Under the pieces are notes generated by a model. The model was not told the DNA's origin and made no database searches. It was given only the letters and a program-made list of their open reading frames with translations. Position numbers and translations under genes: made by a program. Below are positions 51,633-60,979 of a DNA stretch of 64,000 nt, in pieces. The DNA comes from Litchfieldia sinesaloumensis. GTDB taxonomy: Bacteria; Bacillota; Bacilli; Bacillales; Bacillaceae_L. The stretch spans positions 1,267,784 to 1,331,783 of the forward strand of contig NZ_LT732529.1 in assembly GCF_900156865.1 (NCBI RefSeq), in the 5' to 3' direction. Within the stretch, counting starts at the first letter, position 1; every line of letters starts with the position of its first letter.

Positions 51633-53228
51633 ATGGACTTCAGTAAACTTTATTATTATTCGCCTACTCCCAAAGCAAATGAACCAAAGGTTTTTACAAG
51701 AGATTTAATCGTGTATGGAGCAACTCCTGCTGGAATAACCGCAGCCATACAGGCAAAGCGAATGGGTCTTTCAGTCATTATTGCTGAATTTGGTAGACAT
51801 ATTGGTGGGATTACAGCAAGTGGATTGGGAGCCTCAGATGTTGGTGCAAAAGAAGCAATTGGTGGGTTATCTAGACAATTTTTTCAGGAACTAGGAAACT
51901 ATTACAATAAGGAAGAACAATGGACTTTCGAACCTAAGGCTGCTTCCTATGTATTTGAAAAGATGCTAAACGAATATAAAATAGAAATTGTCTTTAATCA
52001 ACACGTTGTAGACGTAAAAACAGAGAATAAAAGTATTAAAGAATTACAAATGGAAGATGGCACGATTTATAGAGGTGCTTTTTTTATCGATTCAAGCTAC
52101 GAAGGTGACGTCATGGCAAAAGCCGGTGTTACCTATACTGTGGGACGAGAATCAAATTCGACCTATAAAGAGACATATAATGGTGTGCAATTTGGTCATC
52201 CTCATCATCAATTTGAAAAATGGATTGATCCGTATGTAGTTGAAGGTGACCCTTCAAGTGGGGTATTACCCGGTATCACTGAAACATCTAATGAAACTTT
52301 GGGTTATCAAGGACAAGGTGACAAGCGAATTCAAGCCTATAATTTTCGTATTTGTCTAACCAAAAATAAGGATAATCGTGTACCATTTCCGAAGCCTCCC
52401 TTCTATAACCGCGATCGCTATGCATTGTTACTACGATACATTCATGCGGGAGTCTGGGATGTGATGAATCTACATACATTATTACCCAACGGAAAAACGG
52501 ACTTAAATAACTATGGAGGATTCTCTACGGATAATATTGGGATGAATTATGAATGGGCTGATGGTGATTACGAGACTCGTGAACGTATTTTCCAAGACCA
52601 TTTTACATATAATCTTGGCTTACTCTACTTTTTAGCCAATGATGAACACGTTCCAAATACGATTCGGGACGAGGTATCTCAATGGGGATTAGCTCGAGAT
52701 GAATTTAAAGAAACTGGACATTGGCCACATCAACTCTATATTCGAGAAGCGAGAAGAATGATAGCTGATTATGTGATGACAGATCACAATTGTTTAGGAG
52801 ATCGTAAAGTGGAAGACTCAATTGGTTTAGCATCCTATCAAATGGATTCCCATCATGTTAGACGATTGATTATTGATGGTCGTGTCTACAATGAAGGTGA
52901 TGTTGAAATACCAATTTCGCCGTATCCAATCTCTTATCGTTCCATCCGTCCCAAAGCTGAAGAATGCACCAATTTACTCGTCCCTGTTTGTTTATCAAGT
53001 TCACATATTGCTTATGGTTCAATACGAATGGAGCCTGTATTCATGATAGTTGGCCAATCAGCTGGAGCTGCCGCTGCTTTAGCACTTAGGAATAAAACAA
53101 CCGTACAAGCCGTATCTTATGAGCAGCTAAAAGAAGAATTACTCTCTTACGGTCAAGTACTCGAATGGGACGATTCCATTGAAGATGACCCCGTGTTACG
53201 AATGAAAGAAACATTTGGGAATAAATAA
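51633..53228 (+). CDS. FAD-dependent oxidoreductase 2 (FAD_oxidored family)
   Basis: A 531-residue flavoprotein. After about 23 residues comes the FAD motif VYGATPAGITAAIQAKR, in which GATPAG is the usual variant in this family, then GRHIGGITASGLGASDVG. The C-terminal FAD-contacting region reads CLSSSHIAYGSIRMEPVFMIVGQSAGAAA (split here: CLSSSHIAYGS then GQSAGAAA). There is no signal peptide. It is related in family, though not closely, to the protein at 33437. AAGGAGGATC precedes the ATG. It is followed after 33 bp by the cytoplasmic propeller gene, so the two act together. Confidence 0.85.
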   Translation: MDFSKLYYYSPTPKANEPKVFTRDLIVYGATPAGITAAIQAKRMGLSVIIAEFGRHIGGITASGLGASDVGAKEAIGGLSRQFFQELGNYYNKEEQWTFEPKAASYVFEKMLNEYKIEIVFNQHVVDVKTENKSIKELQMEDGTIYRGAFFIDSSYEGDVMAKAGVTYTVGRESNSTYKETYNGVQFGHPHHQFEKWIDPYVVEGDPSSGVLPGITETSNETLGYQGQGDKRIQAYNFRICLTKNKDNRVPFPKPPFYNRDRYALLLRYIHAGVWDVMNLHTLLPNGKTDLNNYGGFSTDNIGMNYEWADGDYETRERIFQDHFTYNLGLLYFLANDEHVPNTIRDEVSQWGLARDEFKETGHWPHQLYIREARRMIADYVMTDHNCLGDRKVEDSIGLASYQMDSHHVRRLIIDGRVYNEGDVEIPISPYPISYRSIRPKAEECTNLLVPVCLSSSHIAYGSIRMEPVFMIVGQSAGAAAALALRNKTTVQAVSYEQLKEELLSYGQVLEWDDSIEDDPVLRMKETFGNK

Positions 53229-53261
53229 AGAGAATAAATTCGAATGCAGGAGGTACATAGT

Positions 53262-55268
53262 TTGAAAGAAAAATTCTATGAAGATGATAAGTTATCAAAG
53301 AAAGAATCAAATAGCTTACAATTTCCGAATGTATACGGCAGTGCTATTAATTATGGTCCTGCTGCATTAGATGCTAAATCTCAAGGAGTTGCGATTGGAG
53401 ATGGTGAACTCTACTATGCAACAAATGGTTTACCATCGACGTTTTATGCTGCTGATGCTATAACAGGTGAAAAACTATTTTCCGAAGATTTACCTGGAAG
53501 TGATGTTGTTTGGGCAATGATTATAGGTACAGATGGTAATGTCTATTTTTCAGGTACCTATAATGGAATTTTATATAGATATGTAGTGAACGAAAAACGT
53601 ATTGAAAATCTTGGGGAAAATCCGTCAGATAATTGGGTTTGGCAGCTAAAGTCATCACACGATGGCAAAATCTACGGAGCAACCTATCCACGTTCAAAAG
53701 TATTTGAATACGATATTGAAACAGCGCAATTTAAAGATTTAGGCACATTTTACGAGGGACAACAATATGCACGGGGACTTGGGATTACAGAAGATAGTTT
53801 ATATGTTGGAATAGGTACGTCAGCTTATTTAATGAAGATGGACCTTGCAACAGGGAATAGAACAGAAATTCAATTACCAATCACTGGTGAATCCATCTCA
53901 ATTTCGAATATTTGGGAATACGGTAATCATATCTTTGTTGCCTATGGAACTTCACTGCTCACAATTAACAAAACAACAGGCGAAGAAATGAATACAATGA
54001 ATTTGCATGATGAGCACAACTTTGATGGGCTTATATCACCACCCTCCCCTTATGATGAAAATATACTTTATTACATTAATAGAAATACTCAGCAACTATG
54101 GACCTATGATATGACAACACATACAACTACGAAAGTAGAACCGACAGTTCAACTCCCTCCTTCTCCATCAAAAGCAATGCGTTGGATTAAGGATGACAGC
54201 GGCAAAGACGTGTTAGCCATTTTACATCATAAAATCGAATTTTCGATTTATGACCCTTCTACAAATACTGTAAAAGTTAATTATCCCGAAGTAGAAATGC
54301 AAGGACTTTTAATGCAAAGTTTAGAAATTGGTGAAGATCAAAAAATTTATATGGGTGGCTATCAAGGTTCCTTTGGGATCTTTGATACAACTATTGATCA
54401 GTACGTCCTTCAGGAACGTGACCCACACCAAATTGAAGGGATAGGTTTTCTGAATGGAGAAGTTTATCTAGGGACATATGGAGGAGCTAGAATCTATAAA
54501 TATAATCCTAACCAACCGTATAACTTCTCGGGTGGTAAAAGCGGCGAAAATCCTGAGTTGGTGCAAGAAATTGAGGATGCTCAAAGCAGACCTTTCACAT
54601 TTACTTCAGGTGAAAACAAGCTCTTTATTGGAACCATTTCTGATTATGGTGAATTAGGTGGAGCACTTACTGTCTTTGATGCTACTACGAATAAATGGAA
54701 TACAATACGAAATATCGTAGAAAATCAAAGTATCATTGGATTAGCCTATCATAACGGAAAAGTATTTGGTGGTTCAACGATTGCTGGTGGTCTAGGTATA
54801 GACCCAACTGAACCAAAGGCAAAAATGTTTGAATATGATGTAATAACGGGCAACCATGAAGCTTTCGCCCTTGGAGTAGATGAATTTGAAAAGCCAGAAA
54901 TGATTGGTGAGTTATCTGTTGGCCCCGATGGAAACATCTGGGGAGTTGCATGGGGATTTGATAAGGTGGATTCCTGTTACTCTGTGATTTTCGCCATGAA
55001 TCCAGATAATCGGAAAATCGTGAAAACTACACAATTATACAAAGGCATTGACCGCGGAAGCAAATGGAGACCTTTCTTTATTCGATGGGATAACAATGGA
55101 TATTTATACACAACTGCTGCTCGAAGATTAACTGTTATTGATCCAGAAACAATGAAAAGTAAGCAATTGGTTACAGGCATTGTTGATTTAATGGATGTAG
55201 ATAAGGAAGGAAATATATATTATTCCTCCGATCATAATCTTTATAAGCTACCTGTAAACAAACAATAG
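53262..55268 (+). CDS. cytoplasmic beta-propeller protein
   Basis: A 668-residue protein made of repeated propeller blades ([53 protein letters not shown] and others) with no signal peptide. The start is TTG at 53262, with AGGAGGTAC upstream. It is a full-length relative of the propeller part of the secreted protein at 55413-58829; for example both contain [10 protein letters not shown] and [18 protein letters not shown]. Propellers of this kind occur in polysaccharide lyases and sugar isomerases, but no catalytic set was identified. It is probably an enzyme on an imported oligosaccharide. Confidence 0.78.
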   Translation: MKEKFYEDDKLSKKESNSLQFPNVYGSAINYGPAALDAKSQGVAIGDGELYYATNGLPSTFYAADAITGEKLFSEDLPGSDVVWAMIIGTDGNVYFSGTYNGILYRYVVNEKRIENLGENPSDNWVWQLKSSHDGKIYGATYPRSKVFEYDIETAQFKDLGTFYEGQQYARGLGITEDSLYVGIGTSAYLMKMDLATGNRTEIQLPITGESISISNIWEYGNHIFVAYGTSLLTINKTTGEEMNTMNLHDEHNFDGLISPPSPYDENILYYINRNTQQLWTYDMTTHTTTKVEPTVQLPPSPSKAMRWIKDDSGKDVLAILHHKIEFSIYDPSTNTVKVNYPEVEMQGLLMQSLEIGEDQKIYMGGYQGSFGIFDTTIDQYVLQERDPHQIEGIGFLNGEVYLGTYGGARIYKYNPNQPYNFSGGKSGENPELVQEIEDAQSRPFTFTSGENKLFIGTISDYGELGGALTVFDATTNKWNTIRNIVENQSIIGLAYHNGKVFGGSTIAGGLGIDPTEPKAKMFEYDVITGNHEAFALGVDEFEKPEMIGELSVGPDGNIWGVAWGFDKVDSCYSVIFAMNPDNRKIVKTTQLYKGIDRGSKWRPFFIRWDNNGYLYTTAARRLTVIDPETMKSKQLVTGIVDLMDVDKEGNIYYSSDHNLYKLPVNKQ

Positions 55269-55353
55269 TGCATCTAGAGGGATTTCGTCTTAACCCAATA
55301 AATAGCAACAGCAATTGCGAACAAGCGTATGGCTATTAATAAAGTCAAGCAAT

Positions 55354-55385
55354 AAGGTCTTCTTTTTCATACAGAAGACCTTTTT
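55354..55385 (+). terminator. terminator of the FAD oxidoreductase-propeller operon
   Basis: A 10-bp stem AAGGTCTTCT/AGAAGACCTT is followed by TTTTT. Confidence 0.9.
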
Positions 55386-55412
55386 GTCAACTTTAAAACA
55401 TACTTTTAATAT

Positions 55413-58400
55413 CTAGTCTTGAATACTAGGTTTGTTTGGTTTACCTGGTTTCCCAGGTTTGTCAGGTTTACCCGGCTTATCTGGTTTTCCAGGTTTGTCA
55501 GGTTTACCCGGCTTATCTGGTTTTCCGGGTTTATCTGGTTTACCCGGTTTGTCAGGCTTTCCAGGCTTACCTGGTTTCCCAGGTTCATCTGGGTTAGTAG
55601 GCTCATCCACCCAATTTATTGTATACACCAATGTTGATTTTCCATCTGTTCCGGTGACAGTAATTTCTGTTACGTTGGTTGAATGTGTGATTTCAAAAGT
55701 TGCACCAGCTTGAGTAGTTTCCACCACAATATTTTCTGTCTGGTTAGCATGTACTGTATAGTGCAAGTCCCCAGGCTGGAATTCAACAAGAGTTTTTCCA
55801 TCAATTGAAATGGATTTTAAGGTTGCATCCGTTTCAGCAACTGGAATTTTATATAGCATACTTTCATGTGCATAATAGATGCTACCATCTACCCCTACTG
55901 TCATACTGTTCATGAAATCTTCTACAAGCACCTTGTAATTAAGTGTTTCTGGGTCAATGGCAACTAGACTACGAGATAACGTTGTATAGAGCATGCCATC
56001 TGGACCCCATTGAAGACGATATGGGAACCATTTACTGCTGTTGTATAAACTTGGTCGAATCATTCTACTGTCAACAACTTCATAGGTTTCTGGATTCATT
56101 TTAAAAATAGTTCCTTCAACAGCACCCCATAAGTAACCATCTGGCCCGATTGATAAATCACCAATCATGCGTGGTGTAACGTCAATTCCCGGAATCTCCG
56201 GTGTGAATTCCGCAATCTTTTCACCTTTTTCAACATCCCATACGAAAATTTTAGCTTCCGTCGCTTTCGGGTCGACTCCTAAACCACCCCATACCGAAGT
56301 ACCACCGAAAACTTTTCCATCATGATAAGCTAAACTAATTATACTTTGGTCTTGAACAACATTTCGTTGTTGGAACCATTCGCCTGAATTCTCATCATAA
56401 ATGGCTAGAGCACCACCTAGGACGCCATAATCAGGGATTGTTCCAACAAATAATTTGTTATCCCCTGACGTAATCGCGAAAGGACGATCTTGTTCATCTT
56501 GGATATCATATTCAAGCTGTGGATTGCTATTTAAATCTACAGGCTGGGTTGGGTCATAACTGTACATAATCGCACCAACATATGTGCCAAAATACACTTT
56601 ATCATTCAAGAAGCCAATCCCCTCTGGTTGAGCAAAGGATGAAATATTGACTTCGATTTCATTCGTGACCGGATTATAAACACTCATACCACGCTGATAG
56701 CCGCCCATGTATAGCTTGCCATCTGGACCAGTCTCCAGTGACTGGATTGCTACAGCTGTTGCAGCAAGGTCTAACAAGATAAAGTTCATTTCATTTGTTT
56801 CTGGATTGTATAGCATATACTCACCATATTGCGTCACCATTGTCAATACAGTTTCACCAGTCGATAACGTAATCCACGACATATCCTTCACGCGTGGCGT
56901 ATCTGGTAATAGTGGAACGTCAAGTAATGTTTCCTCATTTGTACTAAGGTCATATTTGTAAAATTGAGTACCATTTTTATAGTAAATGAAGTTTGGATTG
57001 GTTGGGTCTGGTTCAGAAATCATATTACTAAAAGCAAAGGATCCTTCGATTTCCATTGTCTCTGGATTAACAACAATCATATTGATTGTCGAAACCGCAA
57101 CAAGAAGCTTACCATTTACCATCCAGATATCTTGAATAAATCCACTTTCTCCTGAATGTCCTTCGATTAGCAGCTCTTCTTTTTCACCTGTATGTCGGTT
57201 AATTTTATACAGATACTTCGTTGTTCCCATTCCAACATATATAAAATCACCATTAACCGCTAGACCTCGTGCATATTCTTGGTCTGATACTTTACCAAAA
57301 TCCTTAAATGCACCAGTGTTGATATCATATTCAAATACACTACCACTAGGATATGTTGCACCATAGATTTTTCCATCTTCTGTTGCTTCTAAATCCCACA
57401 CCCAGGCATCCGATGGATTTGTTCCGAGTTCTTGAACCTCTTTTAACTCTGGAACATATCGGTATAATTTGCCGTCAGATGTACTAGCAAAATACACATT
57501 CTTATCTGAACCAATCGTAATTGCCCAGACAGCCTCTGTATTTGCAATCACCTTAGAAAACTTTAACTCTCCCGTTTCAGCATCCAAGACAGAGAAGGTT
57601 CCAGGAGCACCATTTGAATGATAATATACTTCATTTTCACCTAGACTGTTTTCTTGGATTGCACCTGCTTGTCCTAATTGAACATGAACCATCTCTCCTA
57701 GATTGATAGGATCTGCATATTCACGATCAAATTGGGAATCATCTGTTACCTTTTCAAATGTTACATCGTCAAAATAGACCTCTGTAAAGCTAATACCACC
57801 TGAATAGAATGCTAATCTTGCATAGGCTGCATTCTCAGGTACAACACTGAATACTTTTAGGTCAGTCCAATCATTTTTTGGTAGGTTCCCATTTAGTTCT
57901 CTATGTTGTGTAATACTATTATCGTCAGCATCAAAATAGCGAATTTCGGTTACCACATTATGAGTCTGACTGACAACATTTGAATGCACTGTCAATAAAT
58001 ATGAAGCACCCGCTTCAACTGCAATTTTATCACTAATAGCACTTACACCCGCCTTATCAGTTGTATCATGTAAGTGAAGACTATGTCCTCCAGTAAGCGC
58101 TCGATCTGTACTTACTGAGATACCTGGTCCATCAAATTCAGATGACCAACCAGGGATAATCCCATCTGTGACCGCTTCTTCAAAGCTAGGATTCTTTACT
58201 TCTGTTTGGATATCATCAACCGGAGGCTCTTCAATGGCAGTTCCTTCGATTATTACATCATCAAAATATGCTTCTGTAATTGACGGGTGGCCGGAGTTGA
58301 AGCGAAGTTCGACTTGTGTTGCTCCCTCTGGAAGCTCAAAAGGAACTTGAATTTCGGTCCATTTATCCTTACCCAACATAGCAGCATTAAAATTAATAAA

Positions 58401-58829
58401 AGTAGCATTGCCAACTTTTTGTCCATCACCGTTATAAAAATGAATCTCATATCCTATCGAATGAGATTGGCTAACAACATACACATACGCTTTCGCCACA
58501 TATGAGATACCTGTGCTAACAGCTATTTTTTCACTTGTTACCTGCAAATTCCCACCTGAACTATTACTATTTTCATCTTTCAAATGTAAACTTCTATTTC
58601 CTGTACGAGCTTTTTCATCACTAATACCCATACTTGTCGATGGGTTATTGGTAACAAGGCTCCACCTAGGATTATCAAACTCTTCAAAACTACCGTTAGG
58701 TACATCGACAAGTACCGTATCAGCTGAAACAGGTAGTGATTTAAAAGTTGTAAAAGGAGCGACTAGACCAAATAGTAGAGTAAAACAAAATGTAAGCATG
58801 ATCGTTTTTTTCGAATTTCTAGATTTCAA
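55413..58829 (-). CDS. secreted multidomain protein: two CBM-like modules, beta-propeller, Ig-like domain, PGKPDK tail
   Basis: A 1138-residue exported protein. A signal peptide ends near LPVSADT (residue about 36). Two carbohydrate-binding-like jelly rolls follow, at about 40-195 ([16 protein letters not shown]) and 208-365 (NPSFEEAV, then WTDLKVF). A propeller spans about 370-1000, a cadherin-like beta-sandwich about 1005-1085, and the C-terminus is a PGKP/DKP repeat tail ending KPSIQD with no LPXTG. The start is TTG at 58829 behind GGGAGG; a 35-codon longer frame lacks a ribosome site and a signal. It probably binds and attacks an external polysaccharide. Confidence 0.82.
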   Translation of the reverse strand: MKSRNSKKTIMLTFCFTLLFGLVAPFTTFKSLPVSADTVLVDVPNGSFEEFDNPRWSLVTNNPSTSMGISDEKARTGNRSLHLKDENSNSSGGNLQVTSEKIAVSTGISYVAKAYVYVVSQSHSIGYEIHFYNGDGQKVGNATFINFNAAMLGKDKWTEIQVPFELPEGATQVELRFNSGHPSITEAYFDDVIIEGTAIEEPPVDDIQTEVKNPSFEEAVTDGIIPGWSSEFDGPGISVSTDRALTGGHSLHLHDTTDKAGVSAISDKIAVEAGASYLLTVHSNVVSQTHNVVTEIRYFDADDNSITQHRELNGNLPKNDWTDLKVFSVVPENAAYARLAFYSGGISFTEVYFDDVTFEKVTDDSQFDREYADPINLGEMVHVQLGQAGAIQENSLGENEVYYHSNGAPGTFSVLDAETGELKFSKVIANTEAVWAITIGSDKNVYFASTSDGKLYRYVPELKEVQELGTNPSDAWVWDLEATEDGKIYGATYPSGSVFEYDINTGAFKDFGKVSDQEYARGLAVNGDFIYVGMGTTKYLYKINRHTGEKEELLIEGHSGESGFIQDIWMVNGKLLVAVSTINMIVVNPETMEIEGSFAFSNMISEPDPTNPNFIYYKNGTQFYKYDLSTNEETLLDVPLLPDTPRVKDMSWITLSTGETVLTMVTQYGEYMLYNPETNEMNFILLDLAATAVAIQSLETGPDGKLYMGGYQRGMSVYNPVTNEIEVNISSFAQPEGIGFLNDKVYFGTYVGAIMYSYDPTQPVDLNSNPQLEYDIQDEQDRPFAITSGDNKLFVGTIPDYGVLGGALAIYDENSGEWFQQRNVVQDQSIISLAYHDGKVFGGTSVWGGLGVDPKATEAKIFVWDVEKGEKIAEFTPEIPGIDVTPRMIGDLSIGPDGYLWGAVEGTIFKMNPETYEVVDSRMIRPSLYNSSKWFPYRLQWGPDGMLYTTLSRSLVAIDPETLNYKVLVEDFMNSMTVGVDGSIYYAHESMLYKIPVAETDATLKSISIDGKTLVEFQPGDLHYTVHANQTENIVVETTQAGATFEITHSTNVTEITVTGTDGKSTLVYTINWVDEPTNPDEPGKPGKPGKPDKPGKPDKPGKPDKPGKPDKPGKPDKPGKPDKPGKPGKPNKPSIQD
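55431..55595. repeat. 18-bp coding repeat encoding the PGKPDK tail
   Basis: Short in-frame tandem repeats (about 18 bp, encoding PGKPDK) make up the last coding part of the secreted protein. Several copies are nearly identical at DNA level, so copy number is likely to vary between strains. Confidence 0.85.
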
Positions 58830-58890
58830 ACAACAAACCTCCCTTAAATTATGTAAAAGTAAAATGTTTACGAACCCCCCTTCCTTTTCG

Positions 58891-58904
58891 AGGAAGCGTT
58901 TACA
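58891..58904. promoter_or_regulatory. cre-like site (CcpA)
   Basis: AGGAAGCGTTTACA matches the cre consensus TGNAARCGNWWWCA at all positions but the first. It lies 62 bp upstream of the TTG start of the secreted propeller gene, a position suited to roadblock or promoter repression by CcpA-HPr(Ser-P). Confidence 0.5.
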
Positions 58905-59106
58905 GAATTTTTGAAGAGGATCAAAAAATTCCATACTTATAAACTTCCTTATTATGATTCTACTTAAGTAAATACATCATACATATAGGTCTTTCTTCCG
59001 ATACTCTGTCATAAATAGGACTTTAAATAAACAGTAGAACGAAGATAAATTTTAAAAAGATTAAATACTTTCCACGAATTAATACTTTGATTCTGTCTAT
59101 CCATAG

Positions 59107-59131
59107 AAAAAAGGCTGCACGAATGCAACCT
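59107..59131 (-). terminator. terminator of the MMPL-operon
   Basis: An 8-bp stem (AGGTTGCA/TGCAGCCT with one G-U pair) closed by a stable TTCG loop is followed on the minus strand by six T. Confidence 0.9.
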
Positions 59132-59183
59132 CTCTTTACTAATTTGGGACAAGTATTCTTTCCCACTATTACGGCTTTTCCAC

Positions 59184-60977
59184 TTACTTAAACAAATCGA
59201 GTAGCTTTGCAAAAAATCCTTTGTCTTCCTTACTTTCGGTTTTTTCTGCTGTTTCTGGCTCTTCTATTTGAATACTTTCGGTCTTAATCACAAATTGCAC
59301 AAGATTTACATGTTCATTTTGGTCAGAGGCAAACGAGATTGCTTCAAAATCGGACTTATCAAATTCTGAAATCATTTTGTCTACTTCTTCTTTCATTTGC
59401 TCTGGTAAATCCTTAGTGGATTCATATAATTCACCTGTACCATCATGAAGTTCACTAACACCATTATCTAGTTCACTTGTACCGTTAGACAATTTTACAA
59501 TCCCATTATGCATGTCACGATAAGACTCAGATAATTGGACAACTCCACCTGTATAGTCAACCAATCCAGAGTGGAATGTTTTGTAGTTGGTGGATAATTC
59601 TGCTAGACCCTTTTGTAATTGGGTAAAAGAGCTTGCAGCATCTGAGGTTTCTAGTTGAGTAGAAACTTCAGTTGCCATTGTATCTAGATTCTCTGCTACT
59701 TTGGTTAGTCCGTTGCTGAGATCACTAAGTGCAGTGTCGATAGCTGTAAACATTGGTTCAACTTTTGAATAGGTTCCTTTTACCGTTTGTGCAGCTGAAT
59801 AATTATCGAGTAATTTTTTTACGACTTCTTGATTTGCATCGCTAGCTTCTAAGTCTGAAATTTCATCCTGGGTGAGCCCTGCTCCAGGAATAGCAGCAAT
59901 TGCTTGTTTTAATGCCCCAAAGGAAGTGGCATAGTTGGTTTTCAATGTACCTAATCCTGTCGCAGTTTCTCTTAGTTCAGTTGAGATTTGCTTTAATCCA
60001 TTGACTAACTCTTCAAAACCACCTAGATTCATGTCCTCAGAACCTTCACCTAGTGAATGACTAATCTGGGCAAGAACTTCATCAATGGTTTTAGATCCAT
60101 TCACAATATCAGAAGACGCCACACTAATATCAGACATTCCTTTGTTAAATTGAGCAGATCCTTTACTAAGATCATGAACACCATTATTTAGCTCAGATAC
60201 GCCACTCTTTAACTCACCTACCCCGTTGTGTAACTGAGAAATTGCATCTGTTAAAGAAGCCATATCACCAGTCATATCATCTATGTCTGGTGCTTCAATT
60301 GACATGGAGGATGGTACAGCCGTAATGTTAATTCCGTCAAGCTCAAAACCGACTACATCCGCCTTGAGTACAAGTTCCTCCTCAGTTTCAGGCATGACGG
60401 TATACGTCACTTGTTTGTTCTTGCCAGCGTTAGCAAGCATCCCTTTTCCAGCATCAATATTGCTGTAAATGGCTGGATCTAGTGTCAATGAAACCTGTAA
60501 TAAGTAGTTTGTAAAGAACACTGGATTGATGTCTGTATTTGCAGAAGTAGTAATCTTTATTTGTACATTCCCGTCTTTTCCAGCAAGCTCCAACGGGTTT
60601 ATTTTTTGGCCGTCTAACAAATACGTAACAGAAATATCCCAAGGTAATGCCTTGTCTTTGAGTGACCCTTGATAATAAAATTTCCCTTCAGGTGCTTCAA
60701 TCTCAACTTGATTGTCTTTCGTACCTATCTCAGATAAGTCCGTTAAATTTTTCAACGTTGAGTATGAACCATAGTCCGTAATTTTACCTGCTTGTTCAAT
60801 ATCCAATGTGTTAACCACATAAATTTCTTGTTGTGTCCCTGCAGCATTCAATGTCGCATAGACGACCTCATCTTTTGATGAGATTTTCCCCTCATTTGTA
60901 GCCGCATTAGCAAGAAATGACGGCAATATTAGAGTGCTTGCAAGTAAGAGCAGTAGAACCTTTTGTAGTCTCTTCAT
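59184..60977 (-). CDS. secreted heptad-repeat protein of the YhgE/Pip type, partner of MMPL transporter
   Basis: A 597-residue exported protein. A signal peptide covers residues 1-26 (LLLLLASTLILPSFLANA), then a beta-rich N-terminal region to about 210. A long helical region from about 230 to 545 carries many LxxG heptads (LHNGVGELKSGVSELNNGVH, LSNGTSELDNGVSELHDGTG), the pattern seen in YhgE/Pip proteins. It has a short Lys-rich tail and no membrane anchor. The ATG at 60977 is well spaced behind GGAGAAATG; an ATG at 60983 overlaps the MMPL stop. It probably works with the transporter at the cell surface. Confidence 0.82.
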   Translation of the reverse strand: MKRLQKVLLLLLASTLILPSFLANAATNEGKISSKDEVVYATLNAAGTQQEIYVVNTLDIEQAGKITDYGSYSTLKNLTDLSEIGTKDNQVEIEAPEGKFYYQGSLKDKALPWDISVTYLLDGQKINPLELAGKDGNVQIKITTSANTDINPVFFTNYLLQVSLTLDPAIYSNIDAGKGMLANAGKNKQVTYTVMPETEEELVLKADVVGFELDGINITAVPSSMSIEAPDIDDMTGDMASLTDAISQLHNGVGELKSGVSELNNGVHDLSKGSAQFNKGMSDISVASSDIVNGSKTIDEVLAQISHSLGEGSEDMNLGGFEELVNGLKQISTELRETATGLGTLKTNYATSFGALKQAIAAIPGAGLTQDEISDLEASDANQEVVKKLLDNYSAAQTVKGTYSKVEPMFTAIDTALSDLSNGLTKVAENLDTMATEVSTQLETSDAASSFTQLQKGLAELSTNYKTFHSGLVDYTGGVVQLSESYRDMHNGIVKLSNGTSELDNGVSELHDGTGELYESTKDLPEQMKEEVDKMISEFDKSDFEAISFASDQNEHVNLVQFVIKTESIQIEEPETAEKTESKEDKGFFAKLLDLFK

Positions 60978-60979
60978 CC

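Larger units (their letters stand above)
58830..59183. other. intergenic region upstream of the secreted propeller gene
   Basis: This 354-bp gap holds the terminator of the 59184 gene (59107-59131), a cre-like site (58891-58904) and AT-rich sequence where a promoter for the leftward secreted-protein gene must lie. No clear -35/-10 pair was assigned and no separate ORF is credible. Confidence 0.7.

Noticed and set aside
53262-55268. Pseudogene fragment of the secreted propeller gene
   Set aside because: It is a full open frame with its own ribosome site, a conserved propeller and an operon partner; it lacks only export and binding modules.
55419-55713. Rightward ORFs of Gly/Pro/Phe repeats opposite the secreted protein tail
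   Set aside because: They are antisense reflections of the PGKPDK coding repeat, without ribosome sites.
58986-59033. Further GAC/GTC operator upstream of the secreted propeller gene
   Set aside because: AAAGTC and GAC elements occur, but the half-sites are in the wrong orientation and spacing compared with sites A-D.
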